64,000 nucleotides of DNA, taken from NCBI GenBank assembly GCA_963676165.1, contig OY781043.1:3844001-3908000 (forward strand). The letters run 5' to 3'. Of this stretch, positions 52,112 to 60,449 are shown one piece after another. The stretch's first letter is position 1, and each line of letters opens with the position of its first letter. Source of the stretch: JAQIBY01 sp963676165. GTDB lineage: Bacteria > Bacteroidota > Bacteroidia > Bacteroidales > ML635J-15. The translations under genes were made by a program, and so were the position numbers. The notes under the pieces were generated by a model. The model was not told where the DNA came from. It did not search any database and worked only from the letters and a program-made list of their open reading frames with translations.

Positions 52112-54494
52112 AATTCAACCAATTTTTAAATGATAGATTTTTGAATTTACTTGTAACATCTTCTTTGCCAAAATATACTTTATATGATACCCCCGGTATG
52201 ATTGGGAAAATGCTCATTTGGTACATGTCGTAATGAATGAATTTATCATAATTATGGGGTGTCGATGGTCCGTCATTATTGTTGTAATAGTAATAGTTTG
52301 GATTGTGTCTGTTGTAAGCATTGTATAGAGAGAAAGTCCATTCACATGGTAATTTGCGTTTTTTAGTCAATGTTTTGTAAGTAAATCCTATATCCAATCG
52401 GTGAAAAGCTTTCATTTGTTCGCTGTTTCGTTCACCATAGATGAAGGCCTCGTAATAATTATATCCATCTTCATGATTGGGGTCAAGTATCATTTGTCTG
52501 CCAATGACCGGAGTGTATGGTAAGCCTGATTGATAACACCATGCAGCACTAAAAGTCCATTTTTCATTTAATTCATAACTTGCGAAAATTGAAAAATCAT
52601 GTGGTCGATTAAATTCATACACGTATGCATCTCCATTGTTGATGTTCTCAAATTGACGGGTTGCATGACTTAAATGGTAGGATAGAATTCCTGTAAACCG
52701 ACCATAATTCTTTTTTAACATCAGCTCAATACCCTGAACAGTACCAATTCCGTTTGTTTCAACAATATTTTGCCAATTCTCAAGACTTTTAGCATCAATA
52801 TGAACAGGCTTTGCTGAAATCAGATCAGACATGTCTTTATGATATGCCCCAATACTAAAAGCAAACATATTGTTGTGAAAGTTTTTACTCCAGGATACAG
52901 AGTATTGTTTTGATTTGGAAACAGGAATACCTTTAGATGCCGGTAGCCATGTTTCATTGACATAGATAATACCGGGCGAGAGAAACAAATGAGATGTTTG
53001 GCTAACATGCATGTAATCCATGTTAATTAAACCCCATTTTTTCATGTCAAGATTTACGTTTAGCCTTGGTTCCAATGCAAACTCATTGATGTCTGAGTAT
53101 GTGTAATTGGTTGCACGTACACCAATATCTGCCTTAAGAAAATTAGATATATCTAATTTGTTTGATACTGACACTGCATTATTAAGAATTTCATTGGAAA
53201 CCTTTGAAAAGGAAGAACTTTCACCTTTGATTTTATAATTATATGGCGTGTAATATCCAAATGAAGAATGTAGTCCGGCATCAATTCTCCAAACATTAGA
53301 AATTCTATATGTCCAATTTGAATTCAGGGAAAGCTTGTCAACACTGGACAAAAATCTTTTTTCATAAGCACTGATGGTATCGCTATCGAAGGATTCAAAA
53401 TCCCTTACCCGATAACGAGTATATGATAAAACGGTACGCCCGAATAGTTTTGAATTTGCAGTATTGTTCCACGAACCTGCAAGAGCAAAATTCCCCCAGT
53501 GGTTTTTTCTATTAAATTCAAGGTTATTTTTGTCATATTCATTTTTCTTACCCAGACTATGTATGTAGTCATCACCTTGAAAGATATTGAAGTGAAATTT
53601 ATTTTTATCGTTAGCACTCCATGAAATCTTCATGCTTGCATCATAAAAGCCATAAAATAATATTGCTGGGTTACCATCGCCAATTGCTGTTAACCCAAAC
53701 ATCAAAGCATCAAAAGCTGTTTTTCTGCCATTAAGAATGTATGTTGTATTTTCTCCAAGTTTCCCTTCCAGACTCAAATTCAGATCTGTAATTCCAATTC
53801 CTAGAGCACCTTTAAATTCCGATGCATTCCCACTACGCTGTGTAATATCAATAATGGATGATAACTTTCCTCCATATTTGGCTGGGAAACCTCCTTTATA
53901 AATTTGTACCTCTTTTATTACATCTGGGTTGAAGACAGACATGATACCGCCGAGGTGATTAACTGATAACAATTCAGTATTGTCAAGCAAGTACATGTTT
54001 TGTCCAGGATCTCCACCCCTTATGACTAATAAGCTGGACATTTCATTTTGAGTTTGAATTCCCGGAAGTATTCTGGTAGCACGTAATACATCAGGCTGAC
54101 CACCAATTGCGGGTAATTGTTTGATGTCTTTAATGTGCAACTTGGGGGCATTTATGTAATCTCCAATCTGTGCAGAAACTTCAACCTGCTTCAATTGCTC
54201 TATGGATTCTTTTAGGTAAATATTCAGGATTTCATCGTTCTGACTCTTGATATCAACATAGCTTGTTTGATATCCGACAAATGAAATTTTCAAAACGGAG
54301 GATTGTGTACTAAGCGAAAAATAACCTTGAGTGTTAGTGCATGTACCCACAATACCAATAGAGTCAAATACGTTTGCGCCAATGATCGTTTCTTTTGTTC
54401 TGGCATCATACACATAACCCGAAACATGCGTTTGCGCAAAAATGTAAGTCAAACTCAGTAGTGAAATTATAATTAAACTGTAAAACTTTTTCAT
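52101..54494 (-). CDS. TonB-dependent outer-membrane receptor
   Basis: 797 aa from the ATG at 54492-54494, which starts the signal peptide MKKFYSLIIISLLSLTYIFAQ; the open frame runs 48 codons further up, over the end of the preceding gene. After the signal comes a CarboxypepD_reg-like domain (HVSGYVYDARTKETIIGANV), then the plug (RGGDPGQNMYLLDNTELL, GGFPAKYGGKLSSIIDI) and a barrel of about 550 residues. It would take up a substrate, powered by TonB. The partner DUF4249 lipoprotein is encoded just upstream; the cargo is unknown. Confidence 0.93.
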   Translation of the reverse strand: MKKFYSLIIISLLSLTYIFAQTHVSGYVYDARTKETIIGANVFDSIGIVGTCTNTQGYFSLSTQSSVLKISFVGYQTSYVDIKSQNDEILNIYLKESIEQLKQVEVSAQIGDYINAPKLHIKDIKQLPAIGGQPDVLRATRILPGIQTQNEMSSLLVIRGGDPGQNMYLLDNTELLSVNHLGGIMSVFNPDVIKEVQIYKGGFPAKYGGKLSSIIDITQRSGNASEFKGALGIGITDLNLSLEGKLGENTTYILNGRKTAFDALMFGLTAIGDGNPAILFYGFYDASMKISWSANDKNKFHFNIFQGDDYIHSLGKKNEYDKNNLEFNRKNHWGNFALAGSWNNTANSKLFGRTVLSYTRYRVRDFESFDSDTISAYEKRFLSSVDKLSLNSNWTYRISNVWRIDAGLHSSFGYYTPYNYKIKGESSSFSKVSNEILNNAVSVSNKLDISNFLKADIGVRATNYTYSDINEFALEPRLNVNLDMKKWGLINMDYMHVSQTSHLFLSPGIIYVNETWLPASKGIPVSKSKQYSVSWSKNFHNNMFAFSIGAYHKDMSDLISAKPVHIDAKSLENWQNIVETNGIGTVQGIELMLKKNYGRFTGILSYHLSHATRQFENINNGDAYVYEFNRPHDFSIFASYELNEKWTFSAAWCYQSGLPYTPVIGRQMILDPNHEDGYNYYEAFIYGERNSEQMKAFHRLDIGFTYKTLTKKRKLPCEWTFSLYNAYNRHNPNYYYYNNNDGPSTPHNYDKFIHYDMYQMSIFPIIPGVSYKVYFGKEDVTSKFKNLSFKNWLNYEN

Positions 54495-54504
54495 GCCTGC
54501 TTTA

Positions 54505-55386
54505 TTAAAAAATCGTATCTGTTTCAAATTCTGAGAATGCACCCATAATGCCATACCCATTTTCAATATTTGAGTAAAAATTAAATGGTGCGATATAAGA
54601 ATTCGTAAAATCCGGATTTCTGCCAACCTCATAAGCACCTATGCTGTTTAGGTAGGTGTAATAATTGCAATCTACTGTTCTTAATTTCACCTGAAACGCC
54701 CTTGAGGTCACAAGGTTGGAGTAATATATTCTAATTGCTTCAATTTCTTTTTCTAGAAACTCGCCAGATTCATTGATATTATCAATTGTAGCAATAGGTC
54801 TATAGTCCTCTTCCAAAATATAAACAGTATCTACAGAATATGAATCCTCAGGATTATCCAAATCTACAGAATAACGAGGCTCCTTTGAATAAGCTCTTAT
54901 ATAAACTACCCCATAAAATGCTAAATCAGAATCATTTTTAATCTTGACATGTACCAAAGGTGATGCAACTCCTTCGTCATCAACGTAGCCAAATGGTTCA
55001 ACATCTGCATCAATTATTTCTATTGGTTCTGGAACAACACAGGAAGAGCTTACAATATCTTTGTCCGGTACAGTTACTGTTAGATTAAAGGTATCATTTA
55101 CCTGTGCAATGTAATCTGAAACATACACCCCATTACTTTGATGAGTAAAACTGATATTATCCCAATCCTGATTAGACATCTTGATCTTAGCATTCTCAAT
55201 GGTTTTAAGAGGATTTGCATTTAGTTCATCAGTGTATGCCAGATACACTTTCACTGAATCGCCTGCTGAAATAAGTGTGTTGACTGTCACTTTGTTTTCA
55301 AACTCAGGGAATTCATCTTGCACGAGTTCACGGCAAGACGAGAATAGTATCCCTAATAGAATTATAAAGAAAATAATATGCTTCAT
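54505..55386 (-). CDS. DUF4249 lipoprotein, TonB-receptor partner
   Basis: 293 aa. Lipoprotein signal MKHIIFFIILLGILFSSC (cysteine 18). The Ig-like opening KVTVNTLISAGDSVKVYLAYTDEL, followed by NAKIKMS and the C-terminal YTYLNSIGAYEVGRNPDFTNSYIAPFNFYSNIENGYGI, fits DUF4249, a family almost always next to a TonB-dependent receptor in Bacteroidota. It lies 10 bp upstream of that receptor. It is shorter than the typical 350 aa. Confidence 0.88.
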   Translation of the reverse strand: MKHIIFFIILLGILFSSCRELVQDEFPEFENKVTVNTLISAGDSVKVYLAYTDELNANPLKTIENAKIKMSNQDWDNISFTHQSNGVYVSDYIAQVNDTFNLTVTVPDKDIVSSSCVVPEPIEIIDADVEPFGYVDDEGVASPLVHVKIKNDSDLAFYGVVYIRAYSKEPRYSVDLDNPEDSYSVDTVYILEEDYRPIATIDNINESGEFLEKEIEAIRIYYSNLVTSRAFQVKLRTVDCNYYTYLNSIGAYEVGRNPDFTNSYIAPFNFYSNIENGYGIMGAFSEFETDTIF

Positions 55387-55816
55387 ATACCAATAATTAT
55401 TTAGTTATCATGTTTTTTGACTTATAAATAGTGCTTGTTCTGTACTAAACAAAGTTAATAAAAGAAAAACAGTAAAGTTGTAATATTTATAAGATTCTGT
55501 ACTAGCAAAAAAATGCAGTATTGTATTAAATCAAAAAACCGATAAAATCACTATTTTTTAATAGTATTTTCATTCATTCACGTTTCAAAACATAGAAATA
55601 GTTTGTGGTGAAATGCAAATAAGTATTAGGTATATAATAGATTGTGTTTTAATTAGTAATAAAAGATATTGTTTTTACAAGATTTATTGGTTTGATGTAT
55701 ATGCATTTAAGTATAATTAAATAACTTTTATGTAATATGTTGTTATTATTTAGTTGGCTTTTGTGTGTATTTGAGGATAGATGAGAATAATGGACTCTAT
55801 TTAACGTGAATTTTAT
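55387..55816. other. AT-rich intergenic stretch, no gene seen
   Basis: 430 bp of very AT-rich DNA between the DUF4249 gene and the IS982 remnant. I see no gene, tRNA or convincing repeat in it. It must contain the promoter of the minus-strand receptor operon and may hold the decayed outer end of the IS. Confidence 0.6.
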
Positions 55817-56531
55817 CTAAGCAAGGTTAGAAAGTCTTGATTTATCAACGACTTTTTCAATATTTAGCGAAGGTTTTTTGTCAAGAAATGAGATTAGATA
55901 GAAAATTTTCAAAGCTTCTGTGTCTTGTATGTTCAATTTGACAAATATTCTAAAGTTCTTCATTAACTGTCTCAGTAATAGCTCATTTTCTAAGAAGTAT
56001 TTTGTCTTGGATTAACATTAGAGAGTTTTTCATGTTTTTTCTAATCTTTGTGATTAAGTGAATTCCATCGATAAAAAGATTATCAAAAAGACTTTTAGAG
56101 ATATATCCTTTATCTGCGATGAGTTTTCCAAATATCTTATTATGAAAATTCTTATTTTTAAGAGGATACCTATTATCAACATTCCCCTGCGTAAAAAGAA
56201 AATCTAAGATTTCTCCCTTATCATTAATAACCAGATGTAATTTGAATCCATAAAACCAACCCTTTGAGCACTGTCCTTTTGTTGCAACACCTTTAAAGGT
56301 TTTGTGTTGTTTCTCTCTTCGTATATGACAAACTCTTAATGGTGTTGAGTCAATAAATGATACTCCAGTACATTGTCCCAGACAACAAAATTCAAGAAAC
56401 AAAGTCATCAGAATAAGACCCTTTTTCTCCAACTCTATAAATCGATTGTATGAAACACTTATTGGGAACTCTGATTGCATGTGTTTCTGCACATGTTCCA
56501 AATAAAAATGATTGCTGAAAAGATTCATCAA
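55817..56531 (-). pseudogene. IS982-family transposase remnant, N-terminally truncated with several stops
   Basis: The minus-strand frame from about 56528 is clearly IS982: CCLGQCTGVSFIDSTPLRVCH, KGWFYGFKLHLVINDKGEILDF, GKLIADKGYISKSLFDNLFIDGI. Compared with a full-length protein of about 290 aa, the first 75-80 residues are missing. A TGA at 55983-55985 (in LLRK*AITETVNEEL) interrupts the next block; a TAG at 55950-55952 and a TGA at 55881-55883 follow. A frameshift then restores the family's C-terminal KKPSLNIE. It ends at a TAG at 55817-55819. The remnant abuts the ispD 3' end within about 30 bp. It cannot make active transposase. Confidence 0.9.
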
Positions 56532-56557
56532 TAAATGTTAAGAAAGAAGATTCTGAA

Positions 56558-57256
56558 TTATTCTGTTAGCAAAGCTTCAAGCACACTAAAATCTTCAGGT
56601 TGTGTGAGTTTGATGTTCCAAGGGTCATCCTCAACAAATGCAACTTCTGTGTCTGGAATAAATGCTTTAACGATGCTTACATCGTCAGTGAAATCCGCCT
56701 TACTTTGCGAAGATTTGATACGATATGCATCCCGTATGACAGAAAACCAAAATGCTTGAGGAGTATGTGCTTTAACCAAGTGGTCACGCGATTTTATTCC
56801 AGCAAAATTACCCTGTAGATCTGTTTCGTAAATTGTGTCACTTAATTTACTAACAGGGACAGCAATAGCATGATGATTCAATGCTGAAAGCAATTTGTAC
56901 ACTGTCTTTATTTTTACATTAGGACGGGCTGCATCGTGAAAAAGTAACTTGGCTTCTTCTCCATCCTTCATTAAGTTGTTTTGAATGAAATCAATTGCAT
57001 TCCATGTGGAGCCGTTGCGGCTGTTATCACCAGCAATAATATGAATTTGTGTATGCCCTGAGTCGATTTTGGGTACTTGCTCAAAGTAGTCAGGATGGCA
57101 AACAATTAAAATGTGTTGAAATGATTCTGATTGGATAAACTTTTCAATGGAATATTGAATCACAGGCTTACCTGCCAAAGTCATGAACTGCTTTGGCATT
57201 TCAATTTTCATACGACGTCCTATCCCGCCTGCTAGGATGATACCGATAGATGTCAT
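56558..57256 (-). CDS. ispD: 2-C-methyl-D-erythritol 4-phosphate cytidylyltransferase
   Basis: 232 aa. Third step of the MEP isoprenoid pathway: CTP plus MEP gives CDP-ME. Family motifs AGGIGRRMKIEMPKQF (nucleotide-binding Gly-rich loop with Arg and Lys) and LLFHDAARPNVKIKTVY, then VPVSKLSDTIYETD and TDDVSIV, are intact. Its 3' end lies next to an IS982 remnant but the gene is full length. Confidence 0.96.
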   Translation of the reverse strand: MTSIGIILAGGIGRRMKIEMPKQFMTLAGKPVIQYSIEKFIQSESFQHILIVCHPDYFEQVPKIDSGHTQIHIIAGDNSRNGSTWNAIDFIQNNLMKDGEEAKLLFHDAARPNVKIKTVYKLLSALNHHAIAVPVSKLSDTIYETDLQGNFAGIKSRDHLVKAHTPQAFWFSVIRDAYRIKSSQSKADFTDDVSIVKAFIPDTEVAFVEDDPWNIKLTQPEDFSVLEALLTE

Positions 57257-57263
57257 AAAAAGA

Positions 57264-57294
57264 AAAACAGCATCACATGAGATGATGCTGTTTT
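57264..57294 (-). terminator. Terminator after gcvH
   Basis: AAAACAGCATC (57264-57274) pairs perfectly with GATGCTGTTTT (57284-57294), 11 bp with a 9-base loop. On the minus strand it lies 8 bp after the gcvH stop and is followed by CTTTTT. The ispD start is just beyond. Confidence 0.85.
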
Positions 57295-57302
57295 AAAATG
57301 TT

Positions 57303-57677
57303 TTATAATGATGCTTTATAAGCTTCAGCATCCATCAAATCTTCAAGTTCTGAAGCATCTGAAATTTTAATTTTAACAATCCAACCGTCTCCGTAAGGAT
57401 CTTTGTTTACTAAGTCTGGAGTATCTTCAAGTTTTTCGTTGAATTCCAAAACTTCACCACTTACTGGCATATAAATGTCAGATACAGTTTTAACAGCTTC
57501 AATGCTACCAAATGCTTCTTCTTTATCAAGCGTTTCGCCTTCAGTTTCTACTTCAACAAAAACAACATCACCAAGTTGCTCTTGAGCGTGAGCTGATACA
57601 CCAATAAATGCTTCGTCACCTTCTACGCGAATCCATTCGTGAGATTTTGTGTACTTGTAATTTTCTTTGATTTCCAT
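57303..57677 (-). CDS. gcvH: Glycine cleavage system H protein
   Basis: 124 aa from the ATG at 57675-57677 (MEIKENYKYTKSHEWI); 34 further upstream codons in frame have no family match. It carries the aminomethyl group on a lipoyl arm between the P, T and L proteins of glycine cleavage. The lipoylated lysine is Lys63 in FGSIEAVKTVSD. No gcvP or gcvT gene is in the window. It is a single transcript with its own terminator. Confidence 0.97.
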   Translation of the reverse strand: MEIKENYKYTKSHEWIRVEGDEAFIGVSAHAQEQLGDVVFVEVETEGETLDKEEAFGSIEAVKTVSDIYMPVSGEVLEFNEKLEDTPDLVNKDPYGDGWIVKIKISDASELEDLMDAEAYKASL

Positions 57678-58010
57678 TGCTACAATATTTAATGATTGAC
57701 AATTCTTTGAGCAAAAGTAAGAAAAAGATTCATATTTTTTACAATTTTCAGATATCGCTAATATGTTTTTTATCATCATTTTATGAATTATTCAAATCCA
57801 GTATCTTTAACTTTTGCATTTATCTTTCAGGATGTTTGACAGAAAAACCCACAAACTATTCTATCTCTGGGACCCATTCAAGTGAATTTCGTTAATGAAT
57901 GAGTTGCTTTGTAAAATCAGAGATATTCATTTTACACATCAAACTTTTTTCTATATCTTTACATAAATGCGGCAAGCTTTTTGATTAAGCATGTGAAAAA
58001 ACTGAAAATT

Positions 58011-59069
58011 ATGAAATCAAAACTTTATCTTTTACCTCTCTTTTTGGGCTTGGCTTTTCTGCTTTCTTGCGGTGAGGATCCTATTGACCAAACTGAAATT
58101 GTTGAAGTAAATAATAACATTACAGAAGCTACAACTTGGTCAGGTGGAAGCATTTATGTCATCAATAAATACGATTTTTATGTAGATGCTGATTTGACCA
58201 TTATGCCAGGGGCAATCATTAAATTCACTGAAACCGGAGCAAATATGACCATTGGTTCAGGTGGTAGCATAACTGCTAATGGAGAAGCGTCTAACCCTAT
58301 TATTTTTACTTCTTATGCGGATGATTCCAAAGGTGGTGATACCAACGATGATGGTAGCAGTACTGCTTCTGCAGGTGATTGGGGATTGATTGATGTGGGT
58401 GCTGAAAATGCAGAATTTACCTATTGTGAGTTCTATTATGGTGGGCTAGGTAATGGCTCAACCATTGAGTATGGTTCAAATTCTCAAGGATTTGTGTCCA
58501 ATTGTTTGTTTAAACACAATCTCGGAGGTCCAAGTGGAAATTATTTCTTTGGTGTACTGCATTCTGAAGCAAATCCAGACAACTTTTCAGTGACAAATAC
58601 ACGGTTTGAAAACAATACGCTGCCTTTGTCAATTAATGCAGATATAAGCATAGATGGATCCAATGTTTTCAGTGAGAATCAATATCAAGGAATTTTTGTG
58701 GATGGAACTGTAAACGATACAACAAATTGGGGCGAAACCAATGTGGCATTTGTTTATACAGGACAAAATTTTCAAATTAATGATGGTGCAAAACTGAACT
58801 TAGAAACAGGTGTTGTCATCAAATTTGTTTCAAACTCTGAAATGTACCTTTATAACGGAATAAATAATTTGTCTTCTAATTATAATGACCCCAGCGAGGT
58901 AAATTACACGTCATTTAATGATGATACAATGGGTGGGGACTCAAATGGAGATGGTAATGCAAGCACTCCAACAGTAGGAGATTGGTATGGTATTGATGTT
59001 GACCCTTACAATCGTGCCAATTATGCAGATTGGGAAAATATACATTACGATTCCGGATCAGTCAGTTAA
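58011..59069 (+). CDS. Beta-helix-like lipoprotein with duplicated Gly/Asp-rich cassette
   Basis: 352 aa from the ATG at 58011; a TTG at 57981 would add ten residues. Lipoprotein signal MKSKLYLLPLFLGLAFLLSC (cysteine 20). The body is made of short strands in regular turns (DLTIMPGAIIKFTETGANMTI, GSITANGEASNPIIFTS), like a right-handed parallel beta-helix. A cassette with GGDTNDDG...GDWGLIDV near residues 108-130 recurs near 310-335 as GGDSNGDG...GDWYGIDV, suggesting calcium-binding loops. Function unknown; a cell-surface or adhesive role is inferred. Confidence 0.75.
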   Translation: MKSKLYLLPLFLGLAFLLSCGEDPIDQTEIVEVNNNITEATTWSGGSIYVINKYDFYVDADLTIMPGAIIKFTETGANMTIGSGGSITANGEASNPIIFTSYADDSKGGDTNDDGSSTASAGDWGLIDVGAENAEFTYCEFYYGGLGNGSTIEYGSNSQGFVSNCLFKHNLGGPSGNYFFGVLHSEANPDNFSVTNTRFENNTLPLSINADISIDGSNVFSENQYQGIFVDGTVNDTTNWGETNVAFVYTGQNFQINDGAKLNLETGVVIKFVSNSEMYLYNGINNLSSNYNDPSEVNYTSFNDDTMGGDSNGDGNASTPTVGDWYGIDVDPYNRANYADWENIHYDSGSVS

Positions 59070-59090
59070 ACAAAACTCAGATTAAAAAAT

Positions 59091-59126
59091 AAATAGCAGC
59101 TTGATTTCAGGCTGCTATTTGTTTTT
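59091..59126 (+). terminator. Terminator after the beta-helix lipoprotein
   Basis: AAATAGCAGC (59091-59100) pairs perfectly with GCTGCTATTT (59111-59120), 10-base loop, followed by GTTTTT. It begins 21 bp after the stop codon. Confidence 0.87.
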
Positions 59127-59233
59127 AGTTGAAACTCTTTTTCTTCACTATCTGTTTTCCTAGTAAAGCGATACTCCACCCATCATCACTCTTCTATACC
59201 TTGCATAGGTTTTTTGACGAGTAAGTTTTAATG

Positions 59234-59400
59234 GAACCTCTACGAGGTTCAGATTTTTAGGCTCTTCAGGTTTTTACAATAATTCAACTTCTACGAAGTT
59301 TTTATGCAATGTACTACCCTTTATAACGAAGAATAGCTCGTAGAGCTTCCATTATTGTAAGCGTAAGTGCCCCTCTGAATCATCAAACTCGTAGAGCTTG
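59234..59400. repeat. Cluster of short REP-like palindromes
   Basis: The 340-bp gap before dusB contains four related small hairpins built on a TAC or GTA centre: GAACCTCTACGAGGTTC (59234-59250), AACTTCTACGAAGTT (59286-59300), AGCTCGTAGAGCT (59335-59347) and the CTCGTAGAG core at 59388-59396. Arms differ in sequence but complement themselves, which suggests selection for pairing. This resembles REP/RAYT-type repeats; no transposase is nearby. The rest of the gap holds nothing else recognisable. Confidence 0.6.
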
Positions 59401-59412
59401 CATAAATCCCCA

Positions 59413-60435
59413 CTACTCTGGCATTTCAGGATATGCTACAGGGTTTTCGGGACGAAAATCTCCATATTCGCTGCGGATTTTCTCAAGAAAATCAAAAATA
59501 CTATCCACATTTTGTGTGGTTAGCAACTCCATCCGTAAAGGTTTAAAATGTGGTAATCCCTTAAAATATAGCGCAAAATGACGACGCATTTCATAAATCC
59601 CTCGTGCTCCTTCTTTGTATTCCAAAGAGCGTTTAAAATGCTCAATTGCAATATCCACACGTTCGGTGACAGTTGGAGGAGGCATTTCTTCTCCAGTATT
59701 TAAAAAATGACGAACTTCCTGAAAAATCCATGGACGACCGATGCTTGCACGTCCGATCATGATGCCGTCAACTTTGTATTTTTTAAAATATTCAGCCGCC
59801 ATTGGCCCAGAGTTTATGTCTCCGTTGCCAATGATAGGAATTTCAATTTCTGGATGTTCCTTTACTTCTTGAATCAATTCCCATTTAGCCGTACCTTTGT
59901 ACATCTGAGCACGTGTTCTGCCATGAATTGTCAAAGCTTTGATGCCGGCAGATTGCAATCGCAATGCGGCTTCTATGACATTTTTATTGTCTTCATCCCA
60001 GCCCAAACGGGTTTTTGCTGTTACTGGAAGATGAGTTGCTTGCACAATTTGTCTGGTCATCTCCTCCATAAGTGGAAGATTTTTCATCATTCCAGAACCT
60101 GCTCCTCTTCCCGCAATTTTCTTTACAGGACATCCAAAATTTATGTCTATTACTTCTGGATTGGCTTTCTCTGCTATACGTGCAGATTCGACCATGGGTT
60201 CAATTAAATGTCCGTAAAGTTGAATGCCAACGGGGCGTTCTTCATCCAGAATGTTGAGTTTTTGCAGCGATTTTCTTCCATCTCGAATGAGTCCATCTGA
60301 GGAAATAAACTCAGTGTACATCATATCTGAACCAAACTTTTTGCACATATAGCGAAAAGAGGGATCAGTGATATCCTCCATGGGTGCTAAAAACAAAGGT
60401 TGATCACACAGTTCAGTATGTCCAATTTTTACCAT
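59413..60435 (-). CDS. dusB: tRNA-dihydrouridine synthase
   Basis: 340 aa. An FMN enzyme that reduces uridines in the tRNA D-loop. The FMN barrel start LAPMEDITDPSFR, the catalytic-cysteine region DINFGCPVKKIAGRGAGSGM, and TIHGRTRAQMYKG then IPIIGNGDI and GIMIGRASIGRPWIF fit the DusB family. It starts 14 bp after the aspS stop and is cotranscribed with it. The three bacterial Dus groups are hard to separate by eye; DusB is the usual one in Bacteroidota. Confidence 0.93.
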   Translation of the reverse strand: MVKIGHTELCDQPLFLAPMEDITDPSFRYMCKKFGSDMMYTEFISSDGLIRDGRKSLQKLNILDEERPVGIQLYGHLIEPMVESARIAEKANPEVIDINFGCPVKKIAGRGAGSGMMKNLPLMEEMTRQIVQATHLPVTAKTRLGWDEDNKNVIEAALRLQSAGIKALTIHGRTRAQMYKGTAKWELIQEVKEHPEIEIPIIGNGDINSGPMAAEYFKKYKVDGIMIGRASIGRPWIFQEVRHFLNTGEEMPPPTVTERVDIAIEHFKRSLEYKEGARGIYEMRRHFALYFKGLPHFKPLRMELLTTQNVDSIFDFLEKIRSEYGDFRPENPVAYPEMPE

Positions 60436-60449
60436 GAAAGTCGGACCGC

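Noticed and set aside
54495..54638. Extended N-terminus for the TonB receptor reaching 54638
   Set aside because: It lies over the end of the DUF4249 gene in another frame, and the signal peptide starts at 54494.
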